DNA from: Ptychodera flava
Lineage: Eukaryota > Hemichordata > Enteropneusta > Ptychoderidae
Reading direction: 5' to 3'
Assembly: GCF_041260155.1 (NCBI RefSeq)
Contig: NC_091942.1
Location: 382,001 to 446,000 of the forward strand
Length of the DNA: 64,000 nt
The position numbers and the translations under genes were made by a program. The notes under the pieces were generated by a model, which was not told the origin of the DNA, did not search any database, and saw only the letters and a list, made by a program, of their open reading frames with translations. Of this stretch, positions 1 to 13,482 are shown piece by piece; the stretch's first letter is position 1, and each line of letters opens with the position of its first letter.

Positions 1-1955
1 TGTATAGGAACGGTCTAATTTTAATCATACTTTCTCTGCTTACACTTTTTAAGAACTCTGTCTCTATCCAAAATAAATATATTTAATACTAAATAGAAAT
101 GAGTTTCTAGTGATTCTTGCGGTCTATAAAGCTGTTGCTGTAGCAACTCAATAGCTGGTATTTCTCACATATTTTGATGGCTACTTTAAATTGCACGATT
201 CCTAATATAAGGCGTCTTAAGTGTGAAACTTGACACACACAATATGGAAAAAAATTGTCGAATGAAAAGGATATTTTTTTCAACGTTATTTTGCAAAAAT
301 AGTAAAGCCAATATTTGATCTTCATGTGATTTTCAAAGTTCAGGTTATTGATGCAGCATTATTTCCATTATCCTCTTATTTACGACGATCTTCCTATAAT
401 TTAGCAACAGATGCGGCCCCTCGTCGAAGCGCTGCCGTTCTCGCTAGCTACCTTTCAAATTGACACCCAGAAGTGGGTAATAAAAACTGCTTATGTTTAC
501 TGTGCTAAAAGTATGACGATGACGGGTTGCTGCTACATGAAAAACTGGTCGGGAAATGTCAAGACTCCGAGTGAGTGTGTGTTTATGTGATAAAAGAACT
601 GAATCTCCATCCTTTGTATTTACTCCTCGATTAATTTGCGACTTGTCCGTAAAATAACATCGGAAATACAAGTGCACAGATATTTGCGGGCTCGTACATG
701 AGATAGTGACATATGCAATGGAGATGAACTTCTAATTATGAGAGCATCACGAGCTGACAGCGCTATGCGATGCACTCGTTAGTCGGAACAAAACCAACGT
801 ATAGTACGCCGCATCTAGGTCGTAACTGGCACGAATGGAGAACGAAGACTTCTAAAACTACCATTTGTTTACCTTTGCTGTTGAAACCGTAACTTTATAC
901 CGATACAACGCCACTGATTTGTAAGAGACGTATTGTGTCAGAAGGTTTAAAATTCGCAGAGCTCTTTCAGTAAAGAGATGTAAGTTTACGAATTCAAATA
1001 AATCTGTCTCATAATTTCATCAAGAATTTGTAAAACATAATGGTCCAACATTGCTTTATTTGTAGGTCCCAATTTCGTTTCCAGTGCTCTTTTGATGAAA
1101 GAGTCCGTTCCTCATCTTTTGGCAATTGTCACCGTCTGCAGTTTGTGTATGTTTTTAAAATATCAAATCAAAAGTACCATTACTAAGCGTGTGCTAGTTT
1201 TTTTTTCAGAGATATAAAGCGGAACTAAGAAACGATATGCAGCAAATTTAAAGTCTGATACAACCCTATCTGAATTATTTTTTAAGATATCATTGTGAAA
1301 TTTGCATTCTCTATCTGCAAAATAGTCACTTCTGTCAACCAACCAGACTTGGCTCGGCTACTTTTAGTCCTCACTGGAATGGAAAAGACAGTGCCATAGA
1401 AAAATCGTATGGCATTCTCTCGTTATTAACGCCCAAGAATTTTTAATTCTACTATTTGAAATATTATACAAGCTGATGTAAAATATATTTTGAAATCTCT
1501 TATAGTGTGATATTCAATTGACATTTACATATATTCATTTATTTGTCTATAATGAATGGTGGTTTTATTTCAATGTCAGCCAAAAGTCTGAACAGATAAT
1601 AATATATTAAATGAAACTATCAAATCTTAACCGTTCAGGATGCATTAAACTCTAAAGAGTAAAGCGAATAATGCTTTTCTATCCAAGACTGCATATTAAT
1701 GCATTCAGCGGCGGTGAAATTAGTATAAAAACGGCCTTAGCGTCAATGACACTGTAGCTCCCATCCTGGACTATTTAGTGTTTGTTCTCTGGTCAGATAT
1801 TTGAACATGTGTGAAAGGGATAAAGTGCAAGAAGTGAAAATACTTAAATGTAATGTACTGGAGACAGTGAAATATGTTTAATGTATTTATTCAGAATATA
1901 AAATGGAAAAAATACAGAATTAGAAATATTGTATAACTAAACAAGTCATTGACAA
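1..1955. other. Intergenic sequence, no gene recognised
   Basis: This AT-rich stretch has only short open frames of under 80 codons, without coding bias, recognisable domains or convincing splice sites on either strand. I see no repeat unit or inverted ends in it. It may hold regulatory DNA or intron of a gene lying outside the window, but nothing in the sequence supports a specific call. Confidence 0.5.
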
Positions 1956-2117
1956 TGACAGTCCCCACTTGTAGGAGTATTAGTCTTGATGGGGCAGGGA
2001 AATGTGGTCATTAAGAAGTATCACTGGAGTGTATATGTTGAGATCTATGGGCACATAGGTCTATGTCGTTGTTCCCAATTTGAAACACATGAGGCATGTC
2101 TAAGTTATGGTTCTAAG

Positions 2118-3175
2118 AGGGAAAAAAGATCAGACCTCTAGCAGTATTGGCCAGCCAAGAAATACATATGCGCATAATAAATGAGGTACAAGATGTGACA
2201 TCTTAAGGTCTAATATCCTATCAAAATTGGAGGGTATAGAACTTGTGGTTACTGAGATATGCATATATATGTATAATCAAGGTCAAAGGTCATCGAGGTC
2301 ACATGACATTTTGAAAAAAAAATTATATTGCTAATTAATCCCTATATGCCAAAAAATCAGACCTCTAGCTCTATTCACTTGCCCAGAATTAGATGTGTGC
2401 AAAATTAATGAGGTAAAGCATGTGTTGTCATAAGGTCTCCCATCCTACTAAATACAAAGGACATAGCACTTGTAGTTACTTATTTATTGACATAAACATA
2501 TATTTTAGGTAAAAGGTCATCAAGGTCACATGACATTTGGTCAAAAAATTTCTCTCCTATAGTTATCCCTATATACCAAAAATCAGACATCCAGCTCTAT
2601 TGGCTTGCTCAGAATGAGATATGTGCATAATTAATGAGCTACAATATGTGGCATCATAAGGTGTCCAATCATACCAGATATGAAGGGTGTAGCACTTGGT
2701 GGTTACTGAGTTATGGACAAATATGTATATTTGAGGTCAAAGGTCACCGAGGTCACATTACATTTGTCAAAAAAATTCTCTCCTATAGTTATCCCTATAT
2801 ATCAAAAATCAGACCTCAGGCTCTATTGGCTTGCTCAAAATTAGATATGCACATAATTAATGAGGTACAATATGTGGCATCATAAGGTGTCCCATCATAC
2901 TATACATGAAGGGTGTAGCACTTGTGGTTACTGAGTTATGGACAAATATGTATATTTGAGGTCAAAGGTCACCGAAGTCATGTCACATTTGTGTCAAAAA
3001 ATTGTATTGCTAGGTTATCCCTATATACCAAATATAGTTATCAAAACAAACCACCAATTGTATGAAACATGGGCCTAAATACAGACAGACTGACATTCAC
3101 AGACTGGCACAGAGTGATGACATTGACCCCAAGTGTGCCTTGGCCCATGGAGAGTGATAAAGATATAATAAAAAG
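2118..3175 (+). repeat. 226-bp tandem repeat element, about four units
   Basis: A unit of about 226 bp recurs four times in direct orientation. Anchor phrases such as 'atcagacctctagc' recur near 2130, 2356, 2583 and 2808, each followed by 'gcataattaatgaggtac' and 'aggtcaaaggtcatcgaggtcac'. The array ends in a different tail with an (acag)-like run near 3080-3110 and a self-complementary stretch around 'gggcc...ggccc'. Tandem core units plus a microsatellite-bearing tail match the layout of non-autonomous Helentron/Pearl-type elements seen elsewhere in the window, although the core sequence differs. The 82-codon open frame inside it is a by-product of the repeat. Confidence 0.7.
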
Positions 3176-3179
3176 CTGA

Positions 3180-4109
3180 ATGTAATGATAAAATAGTTAA
3201 GTATAGGCCTACAGACACTGAGGGTGAATATGTTACAGCAATTTGATTAGTTTCTTTTCATTTTCTACTTCTGTAATAATTTTTAAGACAATCAAACTGC
3301 AAGGCAGTTTTAATATTTAATTGACATAATTTAATTTAATATTTAATATTTAATTATTTTATATAATTTAATTGACATACATGTTATCTTTTACAAGCAC
3401 AGCAAACTGTTCTTGATTTTTCATTTACAATATTTGACATAGACTGAAATACATAACATGCAACCAATATTTACATTTTGCCCATGCACCAGAAACATGG
3501 AGAGATTTCAACATGCAATCATTAACTCAGAAACCCTATAGGGAAAAGTAAACATTGTTTTCTTCCAGAACAGCTGGTATATCCACATCTGGAGCAACTT
3601 ACAAACTTAACCAATTACACAAGGATGATGACACAAGAGATAAAGTTAAACTGTGGTGAACTTGACTATTCCTTTCAAATCCTTACCTAACTTGATTGAC
3701 ATCTTAAACTAAAATACACTGCATGTTTAATGGCACACAAAAATACATCAGGGGTGTACCATTGATAAAAGGGGTTGTCTGGAAGATTGATGAGGAACAT
3801 CTTTTTTATCCGATACACTGTACATTCTTTTTTTCCCACTATCCCACCTTTTCTTTTTGACAAACCTTCTGTGGCTGATTTTTTTATTGACATTTGTTTG
3901 GATTTTTTTCAAAATCTGCCAGGACCCCCCCCCCCCCACCCCCTCCATCACTCTTTAACATTGAAAAAAAACTTTGAATATATTTTTGGAAACAAACCTG
4001 CTGAAATCACCTCAGCTATGTTTTCTCATTATTTTTTACCGCATTTCAACACCAAATACAGTTTACCATTTCAAATGCTTACTGAATCACAACATTATCT
4101 TAAACATAG
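3180..4109. other. Intergenic AT-rich sequence with a poly-C run
   Basis: No gene is recognised here. A pure C run near 3926-3942 sits beside T-rich stretches ('ctttttttatccg', 'gattttttttattg'). This resembles the subterminal parts of the poly-G/poly-T elements at 20-31 kb, so 3740-3960 may be a degraded end of that family. No matching second end or target duplication was found. Confidence 0.35.
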
Positions 4110-4246
4110 GGCCAATGTCCCTGAAGCTACTATAGACATGGATACAAAATTAAGTATTTCCTGACTGTATGCAATCATCTCACTAAGGTCATCCTTGGGA
4201 CCTGTTACCAAATATTAAAGCTGTCTGACCAGGGTTTTGAAAAAAA

Positions 4247-5475
4247 CAAGCGACCCAATAGTCGACAGAGCTCTGCTGTGTTATGTAGAGAGCAACTTTT
4301 TGTGACATATGTATTGATGAAGATGGTTGAGATCTTTGATAGCTCATTTCAGGATGGCCTGACCTAAAATGGCAACATTAGCTGCAAAAATACAAAATTG
4401 ATGATTTCATCATAATTATGTATAAAAATGTATACAAATATCAAAGCTATCACATGAGTAACTTTTGAGAAACAAATATTTTGACCAAAAATGGCAAAAA
4501 TTGACCCAAAAATACAAAAATTGAAGATTTCATCAAATTTCACTATATCACACTAGGAGAACCCCCAGGAACCTGTATACCAAATATCAAAGGCATCAGA
4601 CAAGTAGTTTTTGAGAAACACATTTTTTGACCAAAAATGTCAAAAATTGCACCAAAATACAAAATTGCAGATTTCATCATATATTCTATATATCATATTT
4701 AGTTTATCTGTAGGAACCTGTATACCAAATATCAAAACTGTCAGACGAGCGGTTTTGATGAAATAAATTTTGACCAAAAATGACAAAAAAATTCCTTAAA
4801 AATACAGATTTGCATATTTCATCACAATTTGAACAAATCCAAATTGGGTTATCCCTAGGGACCTGTATACCAAATATCAAAGCTGTCAGACGAGCGGTTT
4901 TGATGAAATAAGTTTTGACCAAAAATGACAAAAAATTCCTTAAAAATACAGATTTGCATATTTCATCACAATTTGAACAAATCCAATTTGGGTTATCCCT
5001 AGGGACCTGTATACCAAATATCAAAGCTGTCTGACCAGCGGTTCATGAAGAAGAAGATTTTTTACCAAAAACGCCTTTTTTGGCACTAATTTGTATATTT
5101 TCAACAATATCAAAAAATCAAAAAAAGCACAATTATTTCAGGTCAGCCCAAAGTACTTACATGCTAATTTTTCATGTAATCTCCTCAGTGGTTATTGAGA
5201 TTTTCAATTTTGACTGTTTTTACATTTTTTCACTTAATTTGCATATTTTTGGCAATGACAACTTCATTTGAACAAAATCTCATCTACAGCCCATCATCCA
5301 TGTACACACCAAATATCAAGATGAAATGTGCAGCGGTTTGGGAGTTTTTGATGTTGACGGACAGACATACAGACATACAGACATACAGACATACAGACAT
5401 ACATACATACAGACATTTCCCTAGCCTATAAGAATAGCTTCCATTGCCATATATACATATGGCTATGGGAGCTAA
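4247..5475 (+). mobile_element. Pearl/Helentron-like non-autonomous element (copy 1)
   Basis: The element starts at 'caagcgaccc', runs through four to five tandem core units of about 145 bp (anchor 'cctgtataccaaatatcaaa' near 4572, 4718, 4861 and 5005), then a microsatellite of 'acagacat' units (5361-5415). It closes with an inverted repeat ('tagcttccattgccat' against 'atggctatgggagcta') and the terminal tetranucleotide CTAA. Core tandem units, a microsatellite and a 3' hairpin ending in CTRR are the hallmarks described for Pearl, DINE-1 and related Helentron-associated elements. The family assignment is inference. Sequence at 4110-4246 is shared with the flank of the copy at 14615. The 106-codon minus-strand open frame in it is a repeat artefact. 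Confidence 0.65.
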
Positions 5476-6894
5476 AAACGGCCTTAGTCTGCGTGCCAAA
5501 CTTCTGGAGGGCAAGGCGTTGGGAATTGTAAGGGACAGACAATTAAATCTTTAGAGGGGTGGTAAGAATGGCAATATTTTTGCCTTCAAACGTTTGACAA
5601 TTTTAAGCAAATTTCGTTTCGGAATTGCACCGTTTCAACTTCCATCTTAAATTTAAAAAAAAAAACGCAGCTATAGCTCTTCCCTCCGAATACCTGTAAT
5701 GGAGGATGGCGCGATGTTGACGAAGGTTAAACTTGATATGAATTGGACGCTTCCGGGAAGTGAGGAGGGCACTGCCCCTGCCGTGAAGCATAGGTCTCGT
5801 ATCGTTTCCTAAAATGCCCCAATATACCATGTACAGTCTTGCTCTGTCACACTCATTATCAGATGTTCTTTTCTGTAAACACAGAATACGGCGTCAACTA
5901 CAGTTGAACAGTTGCAATGATCAAATAGACACATAAATTCTACATTCAGCATTTGTATTCCAACGAGAGCTGTCAAATCGAACCAGCAAAACGTTAAAGT
6001 GACAGTACGTGTCATATTCTAAATTAATGACAATGATGAGGACTGTCGTGAAAGTAATAAATAAAAACAAATAAACAATTATTACATACTATCTCAAATG
6101 TTGTGATTTTTTATTTATTTGATTAAATAGATATTTCTGATCTATTTAGGTTTTACAAGTTAGTCTCACTTCTATTATTCCAGCTGATGCCTGTTTGCGA
6201 TTATTATGCAAATTTATCTAAGCCCTAGGTGGCAGCTTTGCACAAGTCGAATATAATGTCGATAGTTAAAACTCGTCGAGCTACACGTAGTTTAATCCTT
6301 ATCGATGTTGCATTGCCAATTAAACATTGGGGGTAAAAAAGAAAGCTAAAGTTTATTTTGTTGGCGCGAAAGAAGTGGGATTTTTTCGGTAGCCCAATAT
6401 AATGAAGTCATGCCGATTTTGTTGTCACTGAATAAGCCTCAGATGATATTGTGAACATCTCGTTTTTCACGCCTGTGTAACTGTAATAGAAAACAAACTC
6501 GTTTGGATGGCATGACCCGGCCTAAAATCTCTTCCCTTTTATCATTTATATTTAGGGCTGGTTGAGAAAGAAAAGCCGATCTCAGTGTGAAGGACAACAA
6601 TACAAGATAAAACACTTCATTGCGAAGTATTGTTTTAGACGATTGAGCCGCAACAAAAGCACCACACAACGCTTTTTGTCTAGCTTGAGTAAGGCAGAAT
6701 TCAGCAGTATAGGCTGGTGTAGTTTGTGTATGTCTGATGTTTGCAGGCTTCCATCACACCAGCTGTGACATGGGGATAAGCCACGGGACAACAACAAAAA
6801 AGGCCAGCAGCAGTTTGAAGCAGGCCATCATAGTGTCGTCATCACCAACACACGTGGCAGTCGCCCATGTTATTGACGGAGACACAGTCACTTG
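5476..6894. other. Upstream region of the sulfotransferase gene
   Basis: No separate gene is supported. Short open frames on both strands look random. The 3' part (about 6440-6894) is presumably promoter and 5' untranslated region of the sulfotransferase gene, but I see no clear TATA box or initiator that fixes a transcription start. Confidence 0.4.
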
Positions 6895-6897
6895 TAA
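6895..6897 (+). promoter_or_regulatory. In-frame stop upstream of the sulfotransferase start
   Basis: A TAA lies eleven codons upstream of the ATG at 6928 and in the same frame, with no other ATG between. It rules out an N-terminal extension on the unspliced transcript and supports 6928 as the start. Confidence 0.8.
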
Positions 6898-6927
6898 GTC
6901 CGTAGATTTTTGTTCGCTCCACCAGAC

Positions 6928-9900
6928 ATGATTTTTCGAAAGTTTCTCCGCACTATACACTACAAAGCAGTCTTTGCTGGCGGTCTTCTCTTCATTCTGA
7001 TACTGCTCCTGGTTCGGACGGACGATTCGTCGTCGAGTAGAAGTCTTTTGGCGGCGCCCTTTCTCGGAGGTGAGTAAACACAACAGGACAACAATTTCAC
7101 AGTTTTTATCCAAATCAACTGTACAGAAATGATGTTGAATACTTTAAAAAATAGTAAACAGAAAATTATTGATTCAAAAATCTGAAACGAAAAACATCGT
7201 CCCCTTAGATTTTGATTATTGAGGATGGGACGACTTTTAAAATTTCAATTGCAGGTAATGAAGCAAATATGATCTAAATTTAACCACAGTTCGTAATCTA
7301 TGTTAAAACTCAAATTTATCCCATTCTGAAATTGGCATTTGACGCGGGCATAAGATGTTGTGCTAAGACGAAAGGACACAGAGATGACAAAAAATTCTGA
7401 GGGCACAGATCATTTAAATTTGGTGAAAACATCAAATCGACGGATAGATCCCTTTTTGTCGAACAACCATTGTTGGTTGTAGTAATATATTCATATTTTA
7501 AATTCGTTAAAAAATCACACAGTGTGTAAACATTTGTGATAGACGACCATAGAACCTAAATGAAATTACAGAAGGAGAAAATGTCACCAAGGTTACGCAA
7601 ATGACCAGAAATTAAAGTATCGGTACCCACAATTCCTGCATCATCGCCTTCCGTTTTGCCGACTTGAAGATGATAGCAAAAGGTTATTGGTATATAAACC
7701 ATGTCATTGATATACCCACGACATTTCGCCTTATGTGTCAGGAATACTTTGTTGATAAAGTTCAGTGAGGTAAGGCGTATCGACAAAGTGATAATGTTAG
7801 TAAGCAGGACAAAAAAGACAAAACAATTTGTCGACAATTTTAAAATAAAACTTCTTACTACGTACAATCACAACTTTGATAGGCTGTTGTGTTCTTTAAC
7901 ATTTGCAAGACAGACAATATCATTTTAATTATGTATTTTCCAGATGGAAAATGTGCAGTTCGATTCGCCGGCCTCCACGAGCGGGCCTTGGTGGCGTTGA
8001 CCAGCTTCCCCGGCTCAGGTAATGTTTGGGTCCGACACCTCATCGAGAAGGCTAGCGGTATTTACACGGGCAATTGCCGTCCCGATAAGGAACTCTTTCA
8101 AGAAGGTAAGAGCACAGGCTCAAGTATTAGCCAAAATCTACCAGCATGAGTTTAACCATACTGATTTCATAAAAAACTGGATACTTTAAGATAGAATACG
8201 CCTCAGGTATCGATATTCGGACTCTCAAACTCTTTCAATACTGATTTGGTCTACCATTTTAAGGGCTCATTTTGAAGCTCATTGAGCAACTTAAGTTTTC
8301 ACCGGCTTATTTTGTGAACTCGAAAATGGTGTAATTCCCCATAGAGTTTACTGAGAGATGGCGGCCATTTTGAATTTCAAGTGCTGGTAAATATTGGGTA
8401 TCTTGTTTCTCTTGCACCAACTTTTGCACAGTGACTCCTGAATTTTATTCTTGCTTCCGGAAGGGTATATTTGAAAGTTTTCTTACGAAAAATGTAGCAA
8501 AAGTGTAATGTGGGTCTTTCAATTTCGAGTTACATGCAACCAAAGCTGTGACTCCTTTCTGGACGAGGTCGCCGTACTCTCTCCCGCCTGTTTGCAGGAA
8601 TATGAATAGACGTATGCAGTCTCTGCCAACCTGTAAATGCACTCATTTCTACTGAAATTACTCGATACCAAATGATGTCAAACGAATTTTTTACACGGAC
8701 GCATGGATGTTATAGCAAAGTTGGGATAGCTTTAGCAGCGATGAAATATCTGAAATCACTGAAATACTCGTAGTCTGAAAGTTTACCGTTTCCGCCTCAT
8801 TAGTCACAAAATCAAACGCTAATACAAAATTTCCATACTTCTGCCAAATCAATCATGGCTGCCATTAAAGAACACTGATTGCAGGTCAAACTACAGCTGT
8901 TTTACGTCACATCCTGTATAGTCATAATGGCGGGAATAAGAGGATTTGTGCCATGCTGTACAGGCTCACAATTACTGAAAATCTATAAACTTAAGTCCTA
9001 TTCATCTGAGTCTGATATTAGAAACGTTATTTTTTTCTAATCTTGTAGTTTGTATCCGTAACAATTTTCGATTTTAGCCAATATCTGAAGTTTCATGTTA
9101 AATACTGACGAAAGCAGGGTCGTGCACAAATTTAGCGACGAGTATAGATCAAAAACAAAGATATTATTGAATTGGAAAAAGCGACTTGAGTGGCATGCGC
9201 TTTTTAGAACTGGAGTTTAGAAGCACATATATTGTTTTATTATTTTTACTGTCGCCTCGCTTGTACAATACAGGTTGCCTCTTTCTCGATGGGTAACTGT
9301 CTGCCATTTGTTTCGCTCGTAACAAAACGTAACGATGTAACTATGTTAAAATAAGCTAACGAGAACGGCGATCGTGGGACCAATAATGAATTTTAAAAAT
9401 CTTTGATGGATATCAAAAGTAGTTTTGATCATGTGGATTTATGAAATTAAAGACTACAAAAAACTAATATTCGACATTAACGATCACAGTTTACTATAAC
9501 AGCCACGTTCGATGGTCGTATTCATCAACTGTTTATGGTACGTTTACAACAACGTCGATGGTCATGATCATAATGATGATGACGGTGACGACTCCCCCCC
9601 CCCCCACTCCTCCTCCTCTTCCTCCTCATCACTACCACCATCATCATTATCATCACGGCAACTTCTTAATAAACCTTAAAATTTTTTAGAAATGTTTACG
9701 TGAACCTCATTGTCAAGTTGGAAAAGATACTCGTGCCACTAGTAGACAAGCAGTATGCAGTAAGGACACCCACATGTATGAAGTTTCAGTGAAACTTCAA
9801 TTTTCAAGAGTTAGAATGACTGCTACTTAGCACATTTTCTTTTTGAAAATGTTTGAAATCACAAGCCTCGAAGTAAAAGTAATGGCACAAAGTAATGTAG

Positions 9901-11055
9901 GTTGGCTTGAGATCATTTATATGAACTTGAAATCATGTCTACGTACAACAATGTAAACACAAGCATAAACGTTATTTGTTCCATCGCTGCAGCGTGATAA
10001 TGAGATGTTAAATAACGTATTGTTCGCCACCAAATTCACTGCTTGCTTTCTTTCTTGACCCTGCCTTGCAAAGTGAAGTGACGTTTTCGGCAGTATGGTA
10101 GTGACTTGTTGACCTGGTCACTTAATTGGTTACCATGACACACGTACTCATGATCAAATGAGCCAGTTAGACACGTCATATTGATCTCGGGATGGCACGA
10201 TATCGGAATGGCAGAAGGAGATATAATACCCTTTGATTCATACAACCTCCTATGTACAGCATACTAGATAGTTTATCTACATCACAATGATAAGTTATGT
10301 ATATCATTTTGACCAGACGTTGTTGCTGAGAAAAATAATATTACCAGATTTGTTGTATACAATGCACACTGCAGAGTTCTAGACAGACATCACTGCTGCA
10401 GGCTGACTTCTTTTACCCTTAACGTCCAACATATCGGACCTTAAAGATATCATTGCAGTGTACAGCAGGTTTCACTAAACCGTAGCTTTTCTCAACGTTA
10501 GGGTTTGTGGGAGAGATTGAGCACTGGAGAAAGGGAAAGACTATCTGCGCAAAGACTCATGGGTATGAAGACGGGCACATAGCAGAATTCATGGGTGCCA
10601 TTCTATTGGTGAGAAATCCATACAAAGCTCTGATAGCAGAAAGAAGCCGAAAACACGCAGGATTACACTCATATCCGGCACAGGAAAGTTTTTCAGGGCC
10701 AGGTATGTCGAAAATCGCCACTGTCATCGTAAATACAGTAATTACTGCAGTATATGTTACTAGATCAAACACATTGACTTATGATAAATATCGCGTGTGT
10801 TTGTTCGATGATCTGCAGAAAGATGAGTGAACGATAATACAACGAACTGACGGCCTTGTCGTATGAGACAAATGATTTAAATATAGGTACAGATATTAGA
10901 TTACATGAACTTATCATATTAAACAGAATGGATGGATGGATGGACGAACAGAATGCTAGCATAGGATTAGCTATATGGGCGAGTAGATCGACAAAGTAGG
11001 ATAGCTAACTAGCAAGATAGACTGAAAGGTAGACGGCCAGATGGACATTAATCGA

Positions 11056-11120
<65 letters not shown>

Positions 11121-11510
11121 GACAAACCATTATTTAAAGTCATTTCTTGTTATTCAATTTTATTCTCTGCAGAGTGGGAAAAGCACGTGGCATGGAACGC
11201 CATTTACTGGGAGCGAATCATGAGTAACTGGCTTCAAAGCAGTATACCCCTGGTCGTTATCTATTACGAAGACATCAGACAGGATCCCGTAGTAGAGTTG
11301 GAAAAGATGACAGATTTCTTAAACGTCACATTGTCTGATAGGGTAGACTGTGTCAAGAAGGACTTGGAAGGTCGTTTCCACCGACCTGGTGACGAAGATC
11401 TCGGATATGACCCATTCACCCCTGAAATGCACGCCGATATTGACCAGAGAATAGGACGTGTGAACGCCATCTTACAGAGCCGAGGTCTCAAGCCCGTGTA
11501 CACAGCGTAA
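6928..11510 (+). CDS. WSCD: WSCD-family Golgi sulfotransferase, four exons, 280 aa
   Basis: Coding exons are 6928-7069, 7944-8105, 10502-10702 and 11173-11510. All three introns are GT-AG and phase 1, and the exons sum to 843 nt including TAA. Residues 1-13 are a basic cytosolic tail and about 14-29 a membrane anchor (AVFAGGLLFILILLLV), so this is a type II membrane protein. Residues 67-82 (TSFPGSGNVWVRHLIE) are the 5'-phosphosulfate-binding motif for PAPS. Residues 137-148 (LVRNPYKALIAE) are the 3'-phosphate-binding motif. The C-terminal half has the WSCD-type pattern (VVIYYEDI, MTDFL, DPFTPEM). It should transfer sulfate from PAPS to a glycan in the Golgi. Vertebrate WSCD1/2, described as sialate O-sulfotransferases, are about twice as long and carry two WSC domains, which are absent here. 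The acceptor is unknown. One N-glycosylation sequon (NVT) lies in the last exon. Confidence 0.88.
11057..11115. repeat. (TA)n microsatellite in intron 3 of the sulfotransferase gene
   Basis: About 29 TA dinucleotides lie in tandem, 58 bp before the exon 4 acceptor. The run creates a spurious Tyr/Ile-repeat open frame that reads into exon 4. Confidence 0.95.
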
Positions 11511-13482
11511 TGCCACAACGGGAAGTAATTCTCGGTATTTCCTTGATCGAGGTGACTTTAGAAAGGGAAAGATGAAGAATCCGTGTATTGAGGAAGCTTC
11601 TCCTCGTCAAAGCACAGGCCATGGCCAGCAATGTATATATGAATGTTGGTGTTCCTAAAATAGGATAATCTATCAATTAGTATTCCCCAAATGTCGACAG
11701 GTGGAACACTCTTTTGGGCCGGTGACAGATTAGTGTACGTACAATTTGTAATTAAGTCTAAATGTACTTGAGAATACCAACAGACATTTTTGTAAAACCC
11801 GTGATTTCCATGAGAAATAGTATTACACCCCATGATATGACAGAGTTGTTTTCTGATATGTCAAAAAATTCATAAAAACTTAAAAATTGAAGCACTTGTA
11901 ACGAACACAGTCATTCGTGTAAAATCACTTCGTCTTGAAAATGTTGGAAACAAAATGTGCTCTTTTTCAGTATTACTGCCACTCAACAAACAGTATAAAT
12001 ATTTCAATTCTGGTGATCATAGAGTAGCTTGTTTTGCTGAAAAAATAACAAATCGATGCCACTTTCCACAGTATTTTCTTGCTTTTTATCTGACGTTTTA
12101 TAGCTTGTCACAGCTTGGAAGTGATGAACCATGGGAAACAAGCGTCATTGATTTGTAAATTACCAGCAGCGGGCAATGGATGACGGTCATCGATTCTGCC
12201 TTATTTGCATAACAGGTTGCAACATATGTTCGTGGGTTCATCGTTTAGTCAAAGGTTACACCGTCAGGCAGTGCGCCACATTTCATCACGTGTTTGACTG
12301 TGGCGCGGCGGTATACAGTAATATTCTAGTGAACACACTGACTTACAGTCTGTGTAATAGTTTTTGTTGATATGTCAGCTCCGATTCCCTTTGATCAGGA
12401 ATGTCACATGAAGTAGCAACTGAACGGACAATATGCTGGTTTTGCAGATCATTTGATTTCATAAACAGAATTACACACATAGCACTGGTGTTTTTCAAGA
12501 TATCTTTATCACTTAATGGTACATAGAGAGATTGGCACGGTCTGGGCGTTTGTATGTTTGATTCGCAAACGTTACATTTTATTCAAAGTTTAAGGTTATG
12601 AGGGAAAACGCTGAATTATGCCGTTCTTATAGTCTCTGGTGCATTGTGTTGGACATTTAGGGTTGGTTCGAATGGAGAATGAAACCTGAAAATGAAAATG
12701 AAACCTGAGTGATTTGCTACCAACGATTTCAAATGGATATTACTTTGAGATGGTTTGATCTACCAACATCTTTGTTAAAGAGAACTACCAACTGTGGTAG
12801 CGATATTTTCAACTTCCTGAAAAATAAGAATGGCACTTTTAGACAATAAATTGAGTTGTTTGAAATCTGCGTAATGTTGAATTTTGGCAATAGTATCTTA
12901 GAAAGGGAAAGTGTATATTCGTTTACATCAAAGCGGTATACTTCACGAGAAAGCTAAACTATTTGTCTCCTGAAGCTTGAGTGTTCTCGTTACGTCACCA
13001 TATACATCTGAAGTATAAAATCACATTTTCCCCAACTGATGTCATATACCCATGTTTCATATACTGATGTTTTGTTGGATCTATACAAGAAGTGGAGTGG
13101 CTGGCTAGCGCGGTGGCGGAATCTCAGAATGTAGTTTAACATTCGTTTTTGTTTTTTTGTTTTGTTTTTTATGAGTGATAGTCTTGATATATTTGATGAA
13201 TTTTTCTTAGTGTAGCCTCCTTATACATTGTCTCTAGCTCTGGTGGAATAATAAATACCACAACATTGTAAATAAACTAAAAGTGCGTCCTTAATTGATT
13301 GTTCGTCGAGTACATATCAATGGTGAACTTGGACTTCAAGCTGTTGTATTTTTTATTGTTTATTCTCATAGAAGTAACTGTTGGTGCATAAGCAAGATGG
13401 TGTACCTTGAAGCAACAGTTGAAAATTGAAAAGCAAAAATGAAAGGGCGATACGCCAGACCTCAATATGCAGACACGTGGAC
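11511..13482. other. 3' flank of the sulfotransferase gene
   Basis: This should contain the 3' untranslated region. The first AATAAA after the stop codon that I found is at 12845-12850, with further candidates near 13249 and 13270. Which one is used cannot be read from the sequence. No other gene is supported; the short open frames at 11955-12370 look random. Confidence 0.4.

Noticed and set aside
4704..5024. 106-codon minus-strand ORF and similar ones at 35.6-41.1 and 58.5-59.5 kb
   Set aside because: They are translations of the 145-bp core unit of Pearl-like elements. The frame is not conserved between copies.
11055..11510. 151-codon ORF starting in the (TA)n tract as a separate gene
   Set aside because: Its C-terminal part is exon 4 of the sulfotransferase; the N-terminal Tyr/Ile run is intron microsatellite.
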